Source: Phylloscopus collybita (lineage: Eukaryota; Chordata; Aves; Passeriformes; Phylloscopidae). Taken from it: a stretch of 64,000 bases of DNA. A model generated the notes under the pieces. That model searched no databases and was not told the origin of the DNA. It was given only the letters and a program-made list of their open reading frames with translations. Made by a program: the position numbers and the translations under genes. Position 1 is the stretch's first letter. Each line of letters starts with the position of its first letter. Location: positions 248,001 through 312,000 of the forward strand of contig JAJNNQ010000126.1 of assembly GCA_027886175.1 (NCBI GenBank), written 5' to 3'. Below, in pieces: positions 1 to 12,464 of the stretch.

Positions 1-2986
1 ACAGAATTCATCAAGAAGCCAATATACACACACAGAGACAGTGCTTAAATGCAACTTTTACCCTTCTCATTAGTCAAAATTTGGAGATGCAAATACATAT
101 GCAAAAATCTAATAAAAGAAGAAAATCCAGCAAACCAACATGGAGATTTCTCTTGTATCTGTTGTTGCTGCCATCTCAAACCTACAACAGCTCTGCCAAA
201 ATAATTCTCTTTATTAAGAACAGAGTCTGTAGTAAAGACACAGAAGAAACCAGGAGTTTCAATCACCCAAGCACAACAGAGCTGCCAAATTGTCTTTCCT
301 GTTTAGACAGTTTAGACTAATTTTCCCTTGATCCATGTGTGCCTAAAAAGTCTTTGGTTTCTTTCCTAAGTCACATGCATCTGGTGACAGGCTTGTAATG
401 GAGATTTATGAAAATGCTTTCCAGCATGAAGTACTGCACTGTTGGTACTAAAACAAAATTCTCGTAATGAAAGAACATTCCACCAGTGGAACAGCTGTTC
501 ACTACTAACCTGCAGTGACTGAAGCTGTACAGCAAACTCTTTACTACATTTCCATACATCCTATGTAGAACATCAAACAAGGACAGAGAACCCAGGCAGT
601 CTTGCAGAAATTAAACCATTTTGACAGTGCTCCCTAGAATGTCCTTGTGTGTGTACTGTCCCAGAAGACACACGGGGAATCATGCATAGCAGATCTGACA
701 TAAAATGTGTATGTTGGCCGAAATAAAAACACCTGTTAAATTTATCTGCATACTCTCTCTTGATAAGGCACCAAACTCCACAACAAATAACATTATTCCT
801 TGTAGCTTGTCTGTACTTTGTCACTGATATGTGATTCTTAGCATCTCAGGTTTTTTTTTAAATCTTAGCTCCTCCCTTACAGAAACCCAAGCCAGCAGCC
901 CTACTTTCCTTCAGAAAGCTATTTGATACAAGTGGACCAAAAGGGAAAAAGGGCCCCATTTCCTCTACAAGCTACCTCTCCTTCAAAAAATGAGGTCTGT
1001 TCATTGGCATGTGAGTTGCTAGGAAAACCCCACCTCTGCTCCCTGGACAAGGCAGAGAGCAGATCAGGCAGCAAGGCATCCCCTTGCAGACAGCTAGCAG
1101 CAGTCTGTAACTCCAGAGTCCTGCACACACCTCAGCTCACCACGCTGGCTGTGGAAAGGAGAAGTCTTTCCAGCCCTTTCCAGTCACTCTGCCTGAATCT
1201 GAGGGGCCCCTGGGTGCCTTTAATCTGTTAATCAGGCAGATGAAGAGTCAGATCTGCCACCTGCTCTGCCTTGTGCCTACTCTTTAATGAGATGACAGCA
1301 AGGAAGCAACAGGAAATTTATGCCCTACCTCTCTCCACTGTCCCCACTTAAAGTCTGTTTGTCCTGCTTGCAGTTCAGGGTCAAGGCACGTCAATGCTTC
1401 CAAGGCTTCTCCCTGGGCTTGCACGGATATCCAAACTGTGGAGAGATCTAGAAGATGAAGAAATAAAGACTGTGGCTGTGCTGTACTGCTGCATCCTCAG
1501 GAAGCAGAGGACTGTCACATACAGCCATTGTTTTACTTGCCCTCTCACAGATCTTCAAAGCAGCACCTGTGGCAGTACCCACAGTGCTGTGACAGGCAGT
1601 TCCAGCAGTGTCCCCTGTGCATGGAGGACAGCATCTAAAGATCAGCCTAGCCATCAGGCATAAACCATGTAACTGTCCCTGTGGTAATTACAACATTTTT
1701 GAATTGCAATTCTTATTTTCCATGATTAATTGTCCAAAGAATGAAATGGGACAGATTAGTCCACTCAGTGGTTTATCCAGCATGTCCACACATTCAAAGG
1801 TGTGAGTATCACCTGCTCCCTCATTTTTATACCAAATTTTAGTTTAAAGAACAAACAAGAAAGCAGCAGCAGAATTTTGCAGCAGGCTTGCTCCACTTGA
1901 GAAGAAGTCATAAAGAGCTTTTGTCACCTTTTCAGTTTCTAATGAAAAGGACATTTTTCATAATGAAACTGCATAACCACTTTGCAGTGCCTTGTAACAG
2001 ACAATAATGCTTCCTCCACACCTTATCTCACTTGTAGAGCCTGCAACACAGAACATTTTACAACAGAAGAAAGCAGAGACAGGACAGTTTTGCAGAGCTA
2101 TTCAGGATATCAAAACTTACCAGCTTCTGAAAAGGTCTGAATTGATGGCCTCTTGATTGGTTCTAATTGCCTGACAGGACACAAACCCAGCTAATGACTT
2201 TAAAATTAACCTGCAGGTAGTTGAAAATGTGTTTTCCTTAACCGAGAGCCACCTAATGGACACTCCCTGCCACATCTGCCCCCAGCGCAATTCCAGGCCT
2301 TGAAATCATCTTTAGAGAGCACAGGTAGGATAGCACTCTGCTCCTACAGAGCTGCTACTGGGTTTTTTGGGAACTGTTACACCTCAAAATCTCCTGAATT
2401 CCACAGCAATGTTCCATTTTGAAAAACAGACTCACACAGATTAAGTGACAAAAGCACACCAATGGTTTCCTGTGAAGAAGCTGATTTTCTTTCTAAATAT
2501 GCATGTTTTTACAGTGCAGCGTGTTAGATCTCTGTGCAAAATCTCTTGCTTCTGTTAGACCACTAGATTAAAATCTCTTGCTTCCCAAAAAAGAGGGAAA
2601 ACAATTGGAATATGAATATATTCCTGGCTATCAGTATCTTTTAGATAGAGATGCCTGAAGGGCCTGGGCAGATATTCTAAATTTTCTTCGTGACAAAGAA
2701 GGAAAGAAGATCACAGGTGTCCAAGATTATCAGTAGTCTGCTGAATAACAGCTTTTACTGGTTACAGTAAATGAACAAGAGACTGTACCCATGATCTTTG
2801 ACATGCCTGAAAGTCATTCTTCTCAGAGATCACTTTTATGGACTGAAGCGTTAACAGCTACTGTCTCCTGAAACGAAACTGAGGAATTTTACATTTCACT
2901 CTTCATTGCTTAAGAATCAAATGGAATTTTGCAATTGCACACTGAAACCCAGCACTCAGTATTTCCTTGAATTCCTCTGTGTAAAG

Positions 2987-3027
2987 AAAAAAAAAAAAAA
3001 CAAACCAAACCAACAACCAAACCCCTA
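2987..3027 (+). repeat. A14 run followed by CAAACC-rich tail
   Basis: Fourteen uninterrupted A are followed by CAAACCAAACC-type sequence. The same pattern recurs at 36.36 and 42.44 kb and, more loosely, at 61.5 kb. It is a low-complexity tract with no adjacent retrogene that I can recognise. Confidence 0.85.
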
Positions 3028-3734
3028 ACAGTGGACATCAAAACAGAAAACAATTAAGGTAAATTAACACTGTCATGATGTTCTGCCCTGTTCATTACCC
3101 AGGTTCTCCCTACAAATCTTACTCAATTGATTCATTTCACTAACATGGTAGAAATCTTTCTTTTGTCAGATTAGTTTTCTGAGCAGTATGCTGAATTAGC
3201 ATTGCTCACTTTCCAAACTGTGCATTTATCTTGCTCTCCCTGTCTTTCCAGGGCAGAAGTGTCCTACCTTGACTCAACCTAGGAAACCTCTCCAGCTAAA
3301 GAACCTGCTGGAGGACAATCTGCAGTATGCAGAATTCATGCATATACCTTCTTTTTCCATTTTCCTCTAGAGAAAAATCTTTTCCTAGTATTCCTGTCTT
3401 CCTGTGACATTTGTCCAGCCCAATCTGTGCCTCCCAAAACCACAGTACAACACAAATATGTACTTCCTGCACTCAATAAAAGTGATACCTATTCAGCCCA
3501 AAAATATTACTCTAAAATATATGCTAAATATTTGCAGGGGGAAGCAAGGCCACTCTGGTTTTTAAGTCCAGTGCTAAAGAAAGGTGTGTGTTTTATAACC
3601 TCAGTAACTATGAGGTTTGTCAGTAGGGTAGGATATACAACTGCTAGGTCTCATTGATAAGCTCAAGAACACAAACAGCCTTGCAAGAACTGTGATCACC
3701 AGCCATCTGCTGAGGTCACTCACACCCCTACTCA

Positions 3735-3772
3735 CTGAAAAGCTCACAGCTGAGGCTGAAAAGCTCACAGCT
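3735..3772 (+). repeat. 17-bp direct repeat, two copies
   Basis: The 17-mer CTGAAAAGCTCACAGCT occurs at 3735-3751 and again exactly at 3756-3772, so the period is 21 bp. It is a small local tandem duplication with no evident function. Confidence 0.85.
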
Positions 3773-3840
3773 TGGCTGATTCTCCAAGATCAGAGCTGCC
3801 CTGTCTCTGCAGCACACAGGGCTGAGGAAGCTCACTAAGC

Positions 3841-3870
3841 CTCGGCACGACGACGCGAAAGGACAACGCC
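3841..3870. other. Isolated CpG cluster
   Basis: Six CpG dinucleotides lie within about 30 bp, including a CGACGCG core, in a neighbourhood that is otherwise almost free of CpG. In methylated vertebrate DNA, CpG decays quickly, so a surviving cluster suggests a protected or recently arrived segment. It is too short to be called an island. Confidence 0.5.
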
Positions 3871-5159
3871 ACACATGAACAATTTTGGGAAAAAATCTAC
3901 CAAATGCTAAATGCCAGAAGATTGCCTAAAGTCTGCATCTCTTCCCTTCCTGCACGTGTTTTGTGGTACAGTGTACTAAGAGGGAGAGAACATTGATACA
4001 GCCCCATAAGCGAGTTCCCTTGACTTATTTAATCCACTTTACACCACTGCTTCTCAATGGGGACACTGGCAAAATAAAGTGCTGCAGCAATATTAATGAT
4101 AAAATACAATTATTGAATCAGAATGCTGTTCTAAAGCATTCAGTGGAGAAAACACAAGGAAGACAGATTATAGAATACACAGGGAAAACAGAAGAAAAAG
4201 CTTACAGAACAAAAAAAATTTATTTTACTTTCCCTTCTCTTTTCCTCTCATGATGAGGGAGGACCCATCTGCAGCAAAACAACAAATAAAATCATCTGCA
4301 AAGCTCTTGTGTTCTTACTGAAGCTTGTTTTGCTTTTCCAGTTATTCATTCCTCCAGTGCCACCACAGTATTTACTGAGGTTTGAAACAAAAACACCTGT
4401 AGGCTGTACAGATTAACTGAATATCAACACATTTCCAACTATAAATTAGTTTTAAACACATCATTACTAAACAGAAACTCTCAAAACTTACATTTGGGAT
4501 TTACAAACTAGTGACAAACCAAACAGCTTTCATAATTTTAAACACCTTTTTCTATTCTTCCCTGGCCTGATGAGGGATAGTTGTTACCTGTTTGAGGAGA
4601 AGTCTTAGTCACTGCTAAAAATTAATACAAAGGACAGTACCACCTCTGTTTTGCTATACTTTTTCTTAAAAAACTCAAAAACTTACAAGGTACTCCATCT
4701 ACCTCAGCAGAACATCAATCTGTTTCTCCAGGTTTGTCTGAAAATTGTTCAACCAAATAAAAGGCAGGGGAAAACCCCATTAAATGAATCTTTAGCAGAA
4801 ATTAGGAGGAAGGCTAGAAGTCACTTCTGAGACACAGAAGATAATTTGACTCTGGGAACTACTTCTGACTTTGATTTTCCAGCATTAAAAAAAAAAAAAA
4901 ACAGAATGGGAGATAAGCATGTAATAAGAAAGATGTGTGCTACATTTTTACAAACAATTAGATGGGTGAGGGTCTTCAGAAAGAATGGGTGATCATACCT
5001 TTGAAATGAGTCTTAATGTCTTTATCAACCTCAAGCTGCAAGTTTGTTACAGAACTCAGAGAGTCTGGCTCCTGAACTTTAGGGTTACAGACAAATGGGT
5101 CCACACAAAGTCCAGATAGCCTGAATTTCTGAACCTTGGGGTAAAATGACAGGTTCAAG

Positions 5160-5400
5160 GGGTCATGTGGGGTAGGCAGTTTAGGAAGGCTCTACCTTTC
5201 TAGTACCCCAGCCCATGGGGAAATGAAGAGGGAAATGTGTGGCCGGGAAGTTTGGGATAAGAGGAGGCTGCACCCTCCAAAACCCTGACAGAGAAACCCT
5301 GCTGTACGCCCCTGTGGACTCTCTCCCTTTATTCCAATAAAGCTGCAGACTCCTCTGTCTCCTTTATGGGCACTGGCTTTTCATAGCATTGGTTTCTGCA
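5160..5400 (+). mobile_element. Possible decayed LTR fragment
   Basis: The segment starts near a TGTGGGG word, is more GC-rich than its surroundings, and contains AATAAA at 5336-5341 followed by GCTGCAGACTCC and a pyrimidine-rich stretch. This resembles the R/U5 part of an endogenous retrovirus LTR. I could not find terminal CA with a matching target duplication, and no second copy exists in the window. It could equally be an old polyadenylation site of some other transcript. Confidence 0.3.
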
Positions 5401-7527
5401 CACATGAAATAGGTCATAATCCGTTAATTTGGATTAAAATGCTGTGAAGGATGTTAACTTTCAGATCCTCCATCTCTTTCTTCTCAGCCTCGTTACAGGC
5501 TGGTTCTGAGATATTTTGTGTATTCAGTCTTCTATTTCAAGTAATGTAAATATCCAAATTTCCCAGCTGACTGGTTTCCCACTATGATCCACACACCATG
5601 GCAAGCTTTACACTGCATCAAAAAGACTTCACAAGTGCAACTGTATCTGGGCTTGTGGTGTCTCTTAGGTCCTATTATCTCCTACACGTTCTTCCCATCC
5701 CCTTCTTCCAGACCCTCACATTGTCCCACTATGTGCTCCTGCCTGCATTATTAATTCCTTCTGTAAAAGGGGCACAGGCATTTGGAGACCAAGGCTCAGG
5801 GTATTGTTCTCTGGGAAACAACTGCTGTGGTCAGCTCACACCTGACTTAAATGAATCATCTATCCTTCATCTCTCAGAGAGCCTTTTCAGAAGTGCCCTA
5901 CCCAAGAACAGAAGATTTTGTAGTACTGTTAGGCAACTCTTAATCACCCACACAAGAGGAAGCATGAAAGTCAGCCTCTGAAGCTCTTTAGAGCTGAAAT
6001 AATTGCTTTCAAAATCTGGGATTGGAGCTTTTGTTGCTCAATGCAATAGCAATCTTGAAATTAAAAAAACGATTTCCCATCACTGAAGCACATGCAGAAG
6101 GCTTTACATAATTTACATCAAAAAACACTTGTTCAAAAAACACTGTAAAGGCACGTTAGCACCACAGCTGATGCTGAGCTAGCATGAGCTAAAAAGTAAA
6201 TGACTCTTCTTCAGGAGCAAACCTGATACAGAAGAGGTGGTCATGGCTGCAGAGTGAATGATCTTTCTCAACTCCTTCAGACCAGTTCATGGCCAGTGTA
6301 TACCCCTAAGTTCTCCTGTGTTTATAAGGCACCTTTGCCTTCAAAATTCCTTGAACTTCTGAGCTGTTTTTTTTCCTAGGTGTCTAAAAGAAAATCTATT
6401 TCCAATACAGTTCGAACAATTACTCATTGGCCACTGATAGATCATAAATTGTTTCAGGTACCTAGCAAAGGACACAATGCCCTAGCAGCCCCCCTTCTTT
6501 TTAACATAAAGAAAAATTGTTTGATGTTGTACAAAAGGAGATTTCCATTTTTAACACATTACTGATTATTACTTCTATGCATTTTCAATTAAAAGAGAAG
6601 CCCAGCTAACCATTCCCAACAAAGGCACACTGTTGTGCATTTAAGCGTGTGACTACCTGCTTATTCTGCTCTCAGTCACGACTAAAAGGAATGTTACAGG
6701 TGAAATGCACAGCCAAAAGTTAAATACATACAGACACACAAAATAATGAGATGCATACTTCTGCTGTAAAGTTACATTAACCAAGCCAAACTCCTCCCTG
6801 AACTGAACTGCCATCAATTACTGACTTTGAAAGGCAGTCACCTGGATTCTCAGTCTCTTTAAAACATCATTAATCTTTCTGAAATATGCCTTTTTTAATT
6901 ATTATTTTAAAGCAGAGGGAGCTAGAATTTGAAGCAAAATGAAAGGAGCCATTAACCTGAAGTGATATGACAGAGAGACAAGTTTAGGGTGTAGCATTTC
7001 TCACAAATGAGGGGTAACCTTACAAAAAAATACCTTCCTCTTTCCTACAGTTTCTAATTTGGCCAGAGCGAGCCATAATCCATCCTTCAATGAGGACAGA
7101 CTTAAAATAAGTCTCTCTGTTGAATTTGGCACAGGAACTCTTTTACCCTTTGGGAATCATGGGCACATTCCAGCAATGGAATGGAAAACGTATTTTTCAC
7201 CAACCCTTTTTAAGTTATGCTGAAGTTTAAAATTTGGTTCAGAAAAATCAATGCAACTTTACTTATCAGAGAATTAACTTTAAGGCTTTTGATGAATATT
7301 TCAACATGGTAACTTTTAGTCCTTAAAAAAATTCAATGGCAAATTTTCCCTTTACGCCCCAGGGACTGCCAACTACATTCATACTCAGCTAAAATAACTC
7401 CTACGTGCCTGTGCCCAGATTTGTCTTGTATGTTGACAACATTGTTAGCATCTGAAACTTCATTCTGAGCTTTGGGAAGCAACAATGTGCATCTTTACCT
7501 TCCACTCTTCTTTATCATGGAAGATAA
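5401..7527. other. Gene-free stretch
   Basis: This is AT-rich sequence with no recognisable exon. The longest open frame, on the plus strand at 5598-5981, encodes 127 residues that resemble no family I know and has no convincing splice sites. I see nothing else to annotate. Confidence 0.65.
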
Positions 7528-8193
7528 TTTACAGTTGCTGTTGCACCTCTACTGCGGTTGCTGTGGAAGCAAGGCAACAAAAGATGCCAAAGCATTCAAG
7601 GCGCCAAGGCAAGGAAGCCAGATAAAGCTGGAATAAAACCTGAAATAACTTGTGATTTCACTCCAAAGCAAATCACAGGCTCTTCCTTAAAGTGCTATGT
7701 ACCTCAAAACTTTTGGGGGGAAAATTCCTTGGATATGAGACACATTAAGCCTGGTCATTCATGGTGTACCTTTAAAAGAGAGTTCTTCAGGCCTAATCTG
7801 TATCTTGAAACCTCACGTGCCAGCACTGCCTCTGCTATGGGCACCCTACAGAAGGCTTTCAGGAATGTAATTTGTCTAGCACAAAATAAACAACAGAAAC
7901 AAAACTGCATTTTTATTGCTCAGTTTTCCAGGTGCACAAAAATATCCCAGGTTAAACGAGAAGGAGGAAGGGTGAGAAACCTTGAAGAACAGCTGGGGAT
8001 CATGCTGGATCCAAATCTTATTTACTCAATTTTCTATTTCATAGCAAATTTCAGTACTAAAAAAACCAGATCATGTTTCAGGTACTTAAAGCTTGCAGTG
8101 AGGCAACACATAACCGCTCATTCAATTATTTTGCAATTAGCCAGAGGTGCAATCATTTTCCCAAACAACATAGCTCAGTTTTTCCCTACCTAG
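7528..8193 (+). other. Unexplained 221-codon stop-free frame
   Basis: After a TAA at 7525-7527, this frame stays open to a TAG at 8191-8193. The region is AT-rich, where stops should appear about every 17 codons. The first in-frame ATG begins near 7734 (MRHIKPGH...), well inside the frame, so the open stretch is not organised as an ATG-initiated ORF. The product is basic, with many lysines and scattered cysteines. I recognise no domain, signal peptide or transposon motif. It could be a chance open frame, a remnant of an unknown element, or a long exon. I favour chance, but the length is unusual for this composition. Confidence 0.25.
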
Positions 8194-11100
8194 CAATTCT
8201 TCTGCCATATCTAACAATGTTTTGTTTATACTGCATCCAGCTTAGATGTGTTTGCTTTGATGTATACTGGGAAAATCTGTGCTGCCATCCCCTAGCACCT
8301 CATTAGGAGTAGCACAAAAGGGAGGAGGAAAGCGGGAACAGGAGGACAACAGGAGAGCAACCTGCAGCTCTGTGCTCTGTACACACTGCAGAGGAGTAAC
8401 ATGCCTTGACCACCACACTGCATGGAAACTGCATGAACACTACCAGCCAAAATGGTTGTTGGGAGAGGAAGGGTTAAAAAGTGCTCTGCACCTTGCAAAG
8501 AAGGTCTCATCAAGTTCACTGTGAAAGATCATTAACAGAGTCTTTGAGAAGGACAAAACATGATTAGTTATCAGGGTTACAGACATTAGACAAGGACATG
8601 GTTCTACTTGAAGCACAGTTTGCAGAGAATTCATTACTTTTACAGCTGAAAGTTCTCTTCGAATTCAGCAGGACAGTGGAGAGCCTCTCAGAGCAGGTAA
8701 CTATGCTGTTGACATAGTAATTTGACAGAATCAGGGGGTAATTCAGTGTACTCCCCATCATTTTCAATATAGTGTAACAACAAAAAGGAGAAGAGATTTT
8801 GTCCACAGTGATGTCTCTGTGATTCACAGAACAAGTGTGCCCTGCAGCCTGGCTGGTTGAGGTAATGGAAGCACAAGACACCTGTGTTAGAACCAACACA
8901 GGTTTTGTACTAATAATCACACATGGAAGAGGCCTCTGAAGTTTGTCCCACACAAACAAGCTTAATACTTTTTCAGAGGGGAAAGCAGTTTTCTTTCCCT
9001 TACAACAGGGCATACAGCAGCTTGTCGGAGACAAAGCACTTGGCGTTGCTCCTGGGTGGGCATGGATGCAGCAACACATGTTTTACTCTCCTGCCCTGTG
9101 CTTCTAAAAGGAAAATATTTTAGGCAGGGCCTTTCAAAAATAATTGAAGGATTTCCTCAATTTCCCCCTCCCCCCAATTCCTAAAATGGAAAGAAAAAAA
9201 AAATAACATTATCTTTTGATGCATTTGAAAAGGAATGGGAAGTACCACCTTAAAAGTAACAGAAGGTTTCCAAATAACTCCTCTTCACTAGTCACCTGCC
9301 TCTCTATTCCCCTACCACTTCTTCATACTGACTGCTAGGAAGAGTCTCTGGTTTCCCTTAGAAAAACTAAGCTTTTTGTATTTTATTTACTTGTTTTTAA
9401 ATCAACTACTTCCAGGTTTTTTTGCACCATGCCACTCTTGCACTATCTGTAGCTGTCCCTGTATTTTGAGCATGGCCTGCAGAGATCAATCATGTGAAAC
9501 TGATCTCTTACCACCTCATCCATCCCAACTTCCTCCACAATGGCCCTCCCAAGGGGCAGGAATTTTGGATGGTAGCAAGCAACACTCAGGTCACTCGCAC
9601 AGTACATTTCTAATCTGGGTAACTTTCCAGAAGTCACTCAACTTTTCTGGACCAAGGTTTATTTTTTTAGTATGAAGAAAATAAATCTCAAATTGCATTA
9701 AAGCTCTTCTGTGTTAGACTACTGATTGACTTCCAGGGGGGTGAATGAAGAGGTCTGAACAACACCATCCATGCACTGCCTGAAGTGTGTGCAGATGTGG
9801 AGGAGAATCCAACCCCATTGTACTCTGGAGCATTTCCTTATCTTATAGTTTTTCATTACAGTAGATTCTAACAATGCCAGTTGAAGATGCTCTTTCAAAC
9901 AAACAACAGGAATGGGATTTTCAAAAATGTATTTCACTACCAAACCATACTTGCTTCCAGAAGAAATTACACACACACTCACACTCCCAAACTGTTTAAA
10001 CAGAATTGCAGTAATATGGCTGAAGCCTGCCCTTCTCTAAAAAAATACAGATGCACAGTTGCTCTGAAACCAAAATCACAGGCAAGTCAATGTCCACTGC
10101 ATTTTCTGTAGGATCAAACCAAAGGGTACCCTCTTCAACCAGCACAGAATTTTTAGATGCCTCTGTAACATTTGAATTATGCAAGTATTTAAATTATAGC
10201 AAATTTTGCCACTTTGACTTATCAAATGAATTACCACCAATCTACCAGATGACCTACGGAAAAAAATCTCCTGTGCCTCTTCTATTATAGCTTTCTATGC
10301 AAACCACAAAATTAATGATGTTGAATATCAAAATAACCTTCTTCAAGAGTTGAAGCTTTCATTTAACTATTCACAGCCTCAAGACTGCTTCAAGATAAAT
10401 GATTTTATATTAACAGTAAAGGAGTCAGATTTACAAAGCCAGTAAGAATTCATAAGTTTTGAATTTTAATCACTCATAGCCACTGTATTTGATTTACTCC
10501 ACAATTTCCATCAGAAAATGAAAAAGTTTTGAAGAATGAGTCATTCTCAATGTAAATCTCTAGCAAGCCTCTGTCAGTCATGTTAGTCCTTTTACCAATG
10601 TTTTTTCCTGACTTCTGACAGCAACGACACAGCCAGTTTAATTACTTCATTACTTAATGACTTCTAACTTAAAAGACTGCAAAAATATGGAAAGTTAAAC
10701 TAATACACACCAATTCCCCATGGAATAAAATGAATCATTATAAACACCAGTATAAGCTGTGAACTCCCTACCCTGACACTTTTTACAAAGACCAAAAAGA
10801 AAATAAAAATCTATAGAGGTCTGGAATGCCTCTACCAAAGGATATGTATTTACAAACATAAAGGAGGGAAATAAAATGCATAATTCTAATACAATATTTC
10901 CTTGGCACAAACTGTACATCCCTTGGCCCTATTACAATAACAACCTCTGGGAAGCTACCATTCCAAAAAACTATAGCTTAAAAAGAAGTTTCAGTGCTGG
11001 ACATCTGTTGGGAGGACTAAGCCCCTTGTAATTTTGCTGGCAAGTTATTTTTTTTACTTACAGATTTATTAATTTCCAGTTTTCAACAGTTCATTGTACC

Positions 11101-12464
11101 TTCATTCAACTACAGGGAAAGAACTGTTTAGTTTACAGCTCAGTTTTATATGCAAATTATATTCAGTAGAGTCTCTACTCATCATAAGTGTCAAAAGGAA
11201 AAAAGGCGTGACAGATTTAAGGCTTGAGATTTTTTCATAAACTTTGAAGGAACACTGAAATTACAAAGCATGCTGAACTCACTGTAAAGCATTTTCTCTA
11301 AGCATGTGCCAAATGAAGTGTATTAAAGCATTTATTCTTCTAAGTGTACTGTGAGACTTTATGCTCCATTTTTTGTTTCTAAATATCTGAGATAATTAAG
11401 GAAGTCCTGTCTTCAGCACAGAGTCAAACTTGCTGTTTGCTTAGCTCCCCATGAACTTAAGTTCATTTCTACTCTGTGAAAACATTTCCATTACATTCAG
11501 TAACACTGGACACAAAGCAAGTTTTCAACCCCATACAAACCAAAATTCAAAAAACTCAGAGTTCAAAATGAAGAGATATTTTACTGCCAACAGGAGGGAG
11601 AAAAGTCTTAACAAATCAGCCAGTTGTTGCACTAACAACATCAAATAAAGAAATTGTAGAGCTTATTCTACCCTTTATCAATAATGCATGGCTGTGCACA
11701 GACAATTTATAGCTGTTTTCCATCACTGGGTATTGTGCAGTACTAAATTAAGTTGACAAAATCCAAGGACAGTCCACCCACACAGCTACTGTGAGCCAGC
11801 CAGGCCACTTTGAATAAACATTTTAAAGGCATAAAGTGAGTTTTATTAGCATGCTGAGACACAGTTCCTAGTGGACAAAGCATCTCCTTGGAAAAACTAG
11901 AAGTAGATTTAGCAGAAAGAAAAGGAGTTACTCTTGAACCTTACATGTAGAGAATCAGCAAAAGAGGAAATAAAAAATATATGGGTAACAACTCAAATCC
12001 CTGAAGTCAGTAATATTAAAGCATGAAGCAAGAGAATTTACTTTCTATACTAGAAACAGATTGCTATTCTCAGATAATCCTGACAGTTGCTGAAATGGTG
12101 TCAGGTTCTGACAGCAAAAGAGCTAAACCCCAAAGATGTTTTGGCAGGAATTTTTTTTTTTAATGTTTAGGTTGTTCCACAGATTATTAGACTTATTATT
12201 TTTAATCCTTCACGAGTCATATAAATCAGAAAAGCACACATCCCTTTCATTCAATATAAAGAAGTAGTTACTATACTGAAGTAATAGGTCAGCAGCATTT
12301 ATTGTGCCAGCAAAAAAGTGAGGGGTGAGGTCCCTTTCACAAACCAAACTCACCAAAATATGGTATGACACCATATTGGTGTTGCTCTTGGGCACTTCCA
12401 CCCACAGTGGTCCCAGCACCTGAATGCCTTGAAATGCAAGAAAGCATCACGGAACTTGGAGAGT
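8194..12464. other. Gene-free stretch
   Basis: This stretch contains no recognisable gene. A minus-strand frame at 8564-9079 is open for 171 codons (cysteine- and serine-rich, no known motif) and is probably chance. Poly-A runs and scattered CA-type microsatellite sequence (about 9970) are the only simple features. Composition is AT-rich and CpG-poor throughout. Confidence 0.65.

Larger units (their letters stand above)
1..5159. other. Gene-free AT-rich stretch
   Basis: Stops are dense in all six frames, and the short open frames show no recognisable domain or exon-like borders. Composition is AT-rich and CpG-poor, as in bird introns or intergenic DNA. Small repeats and one CpG cluster are listed separately. 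Other A-runs are present, for example around 4887-4900. I see no gene here. Confidence 0.7.

Noticed and set aside
8564..9079. 171-codon minus-strand frame as a gene
   Set aside because: Cysteine/serine-rich with no domain, splice context or repeat match; best explained as chance.
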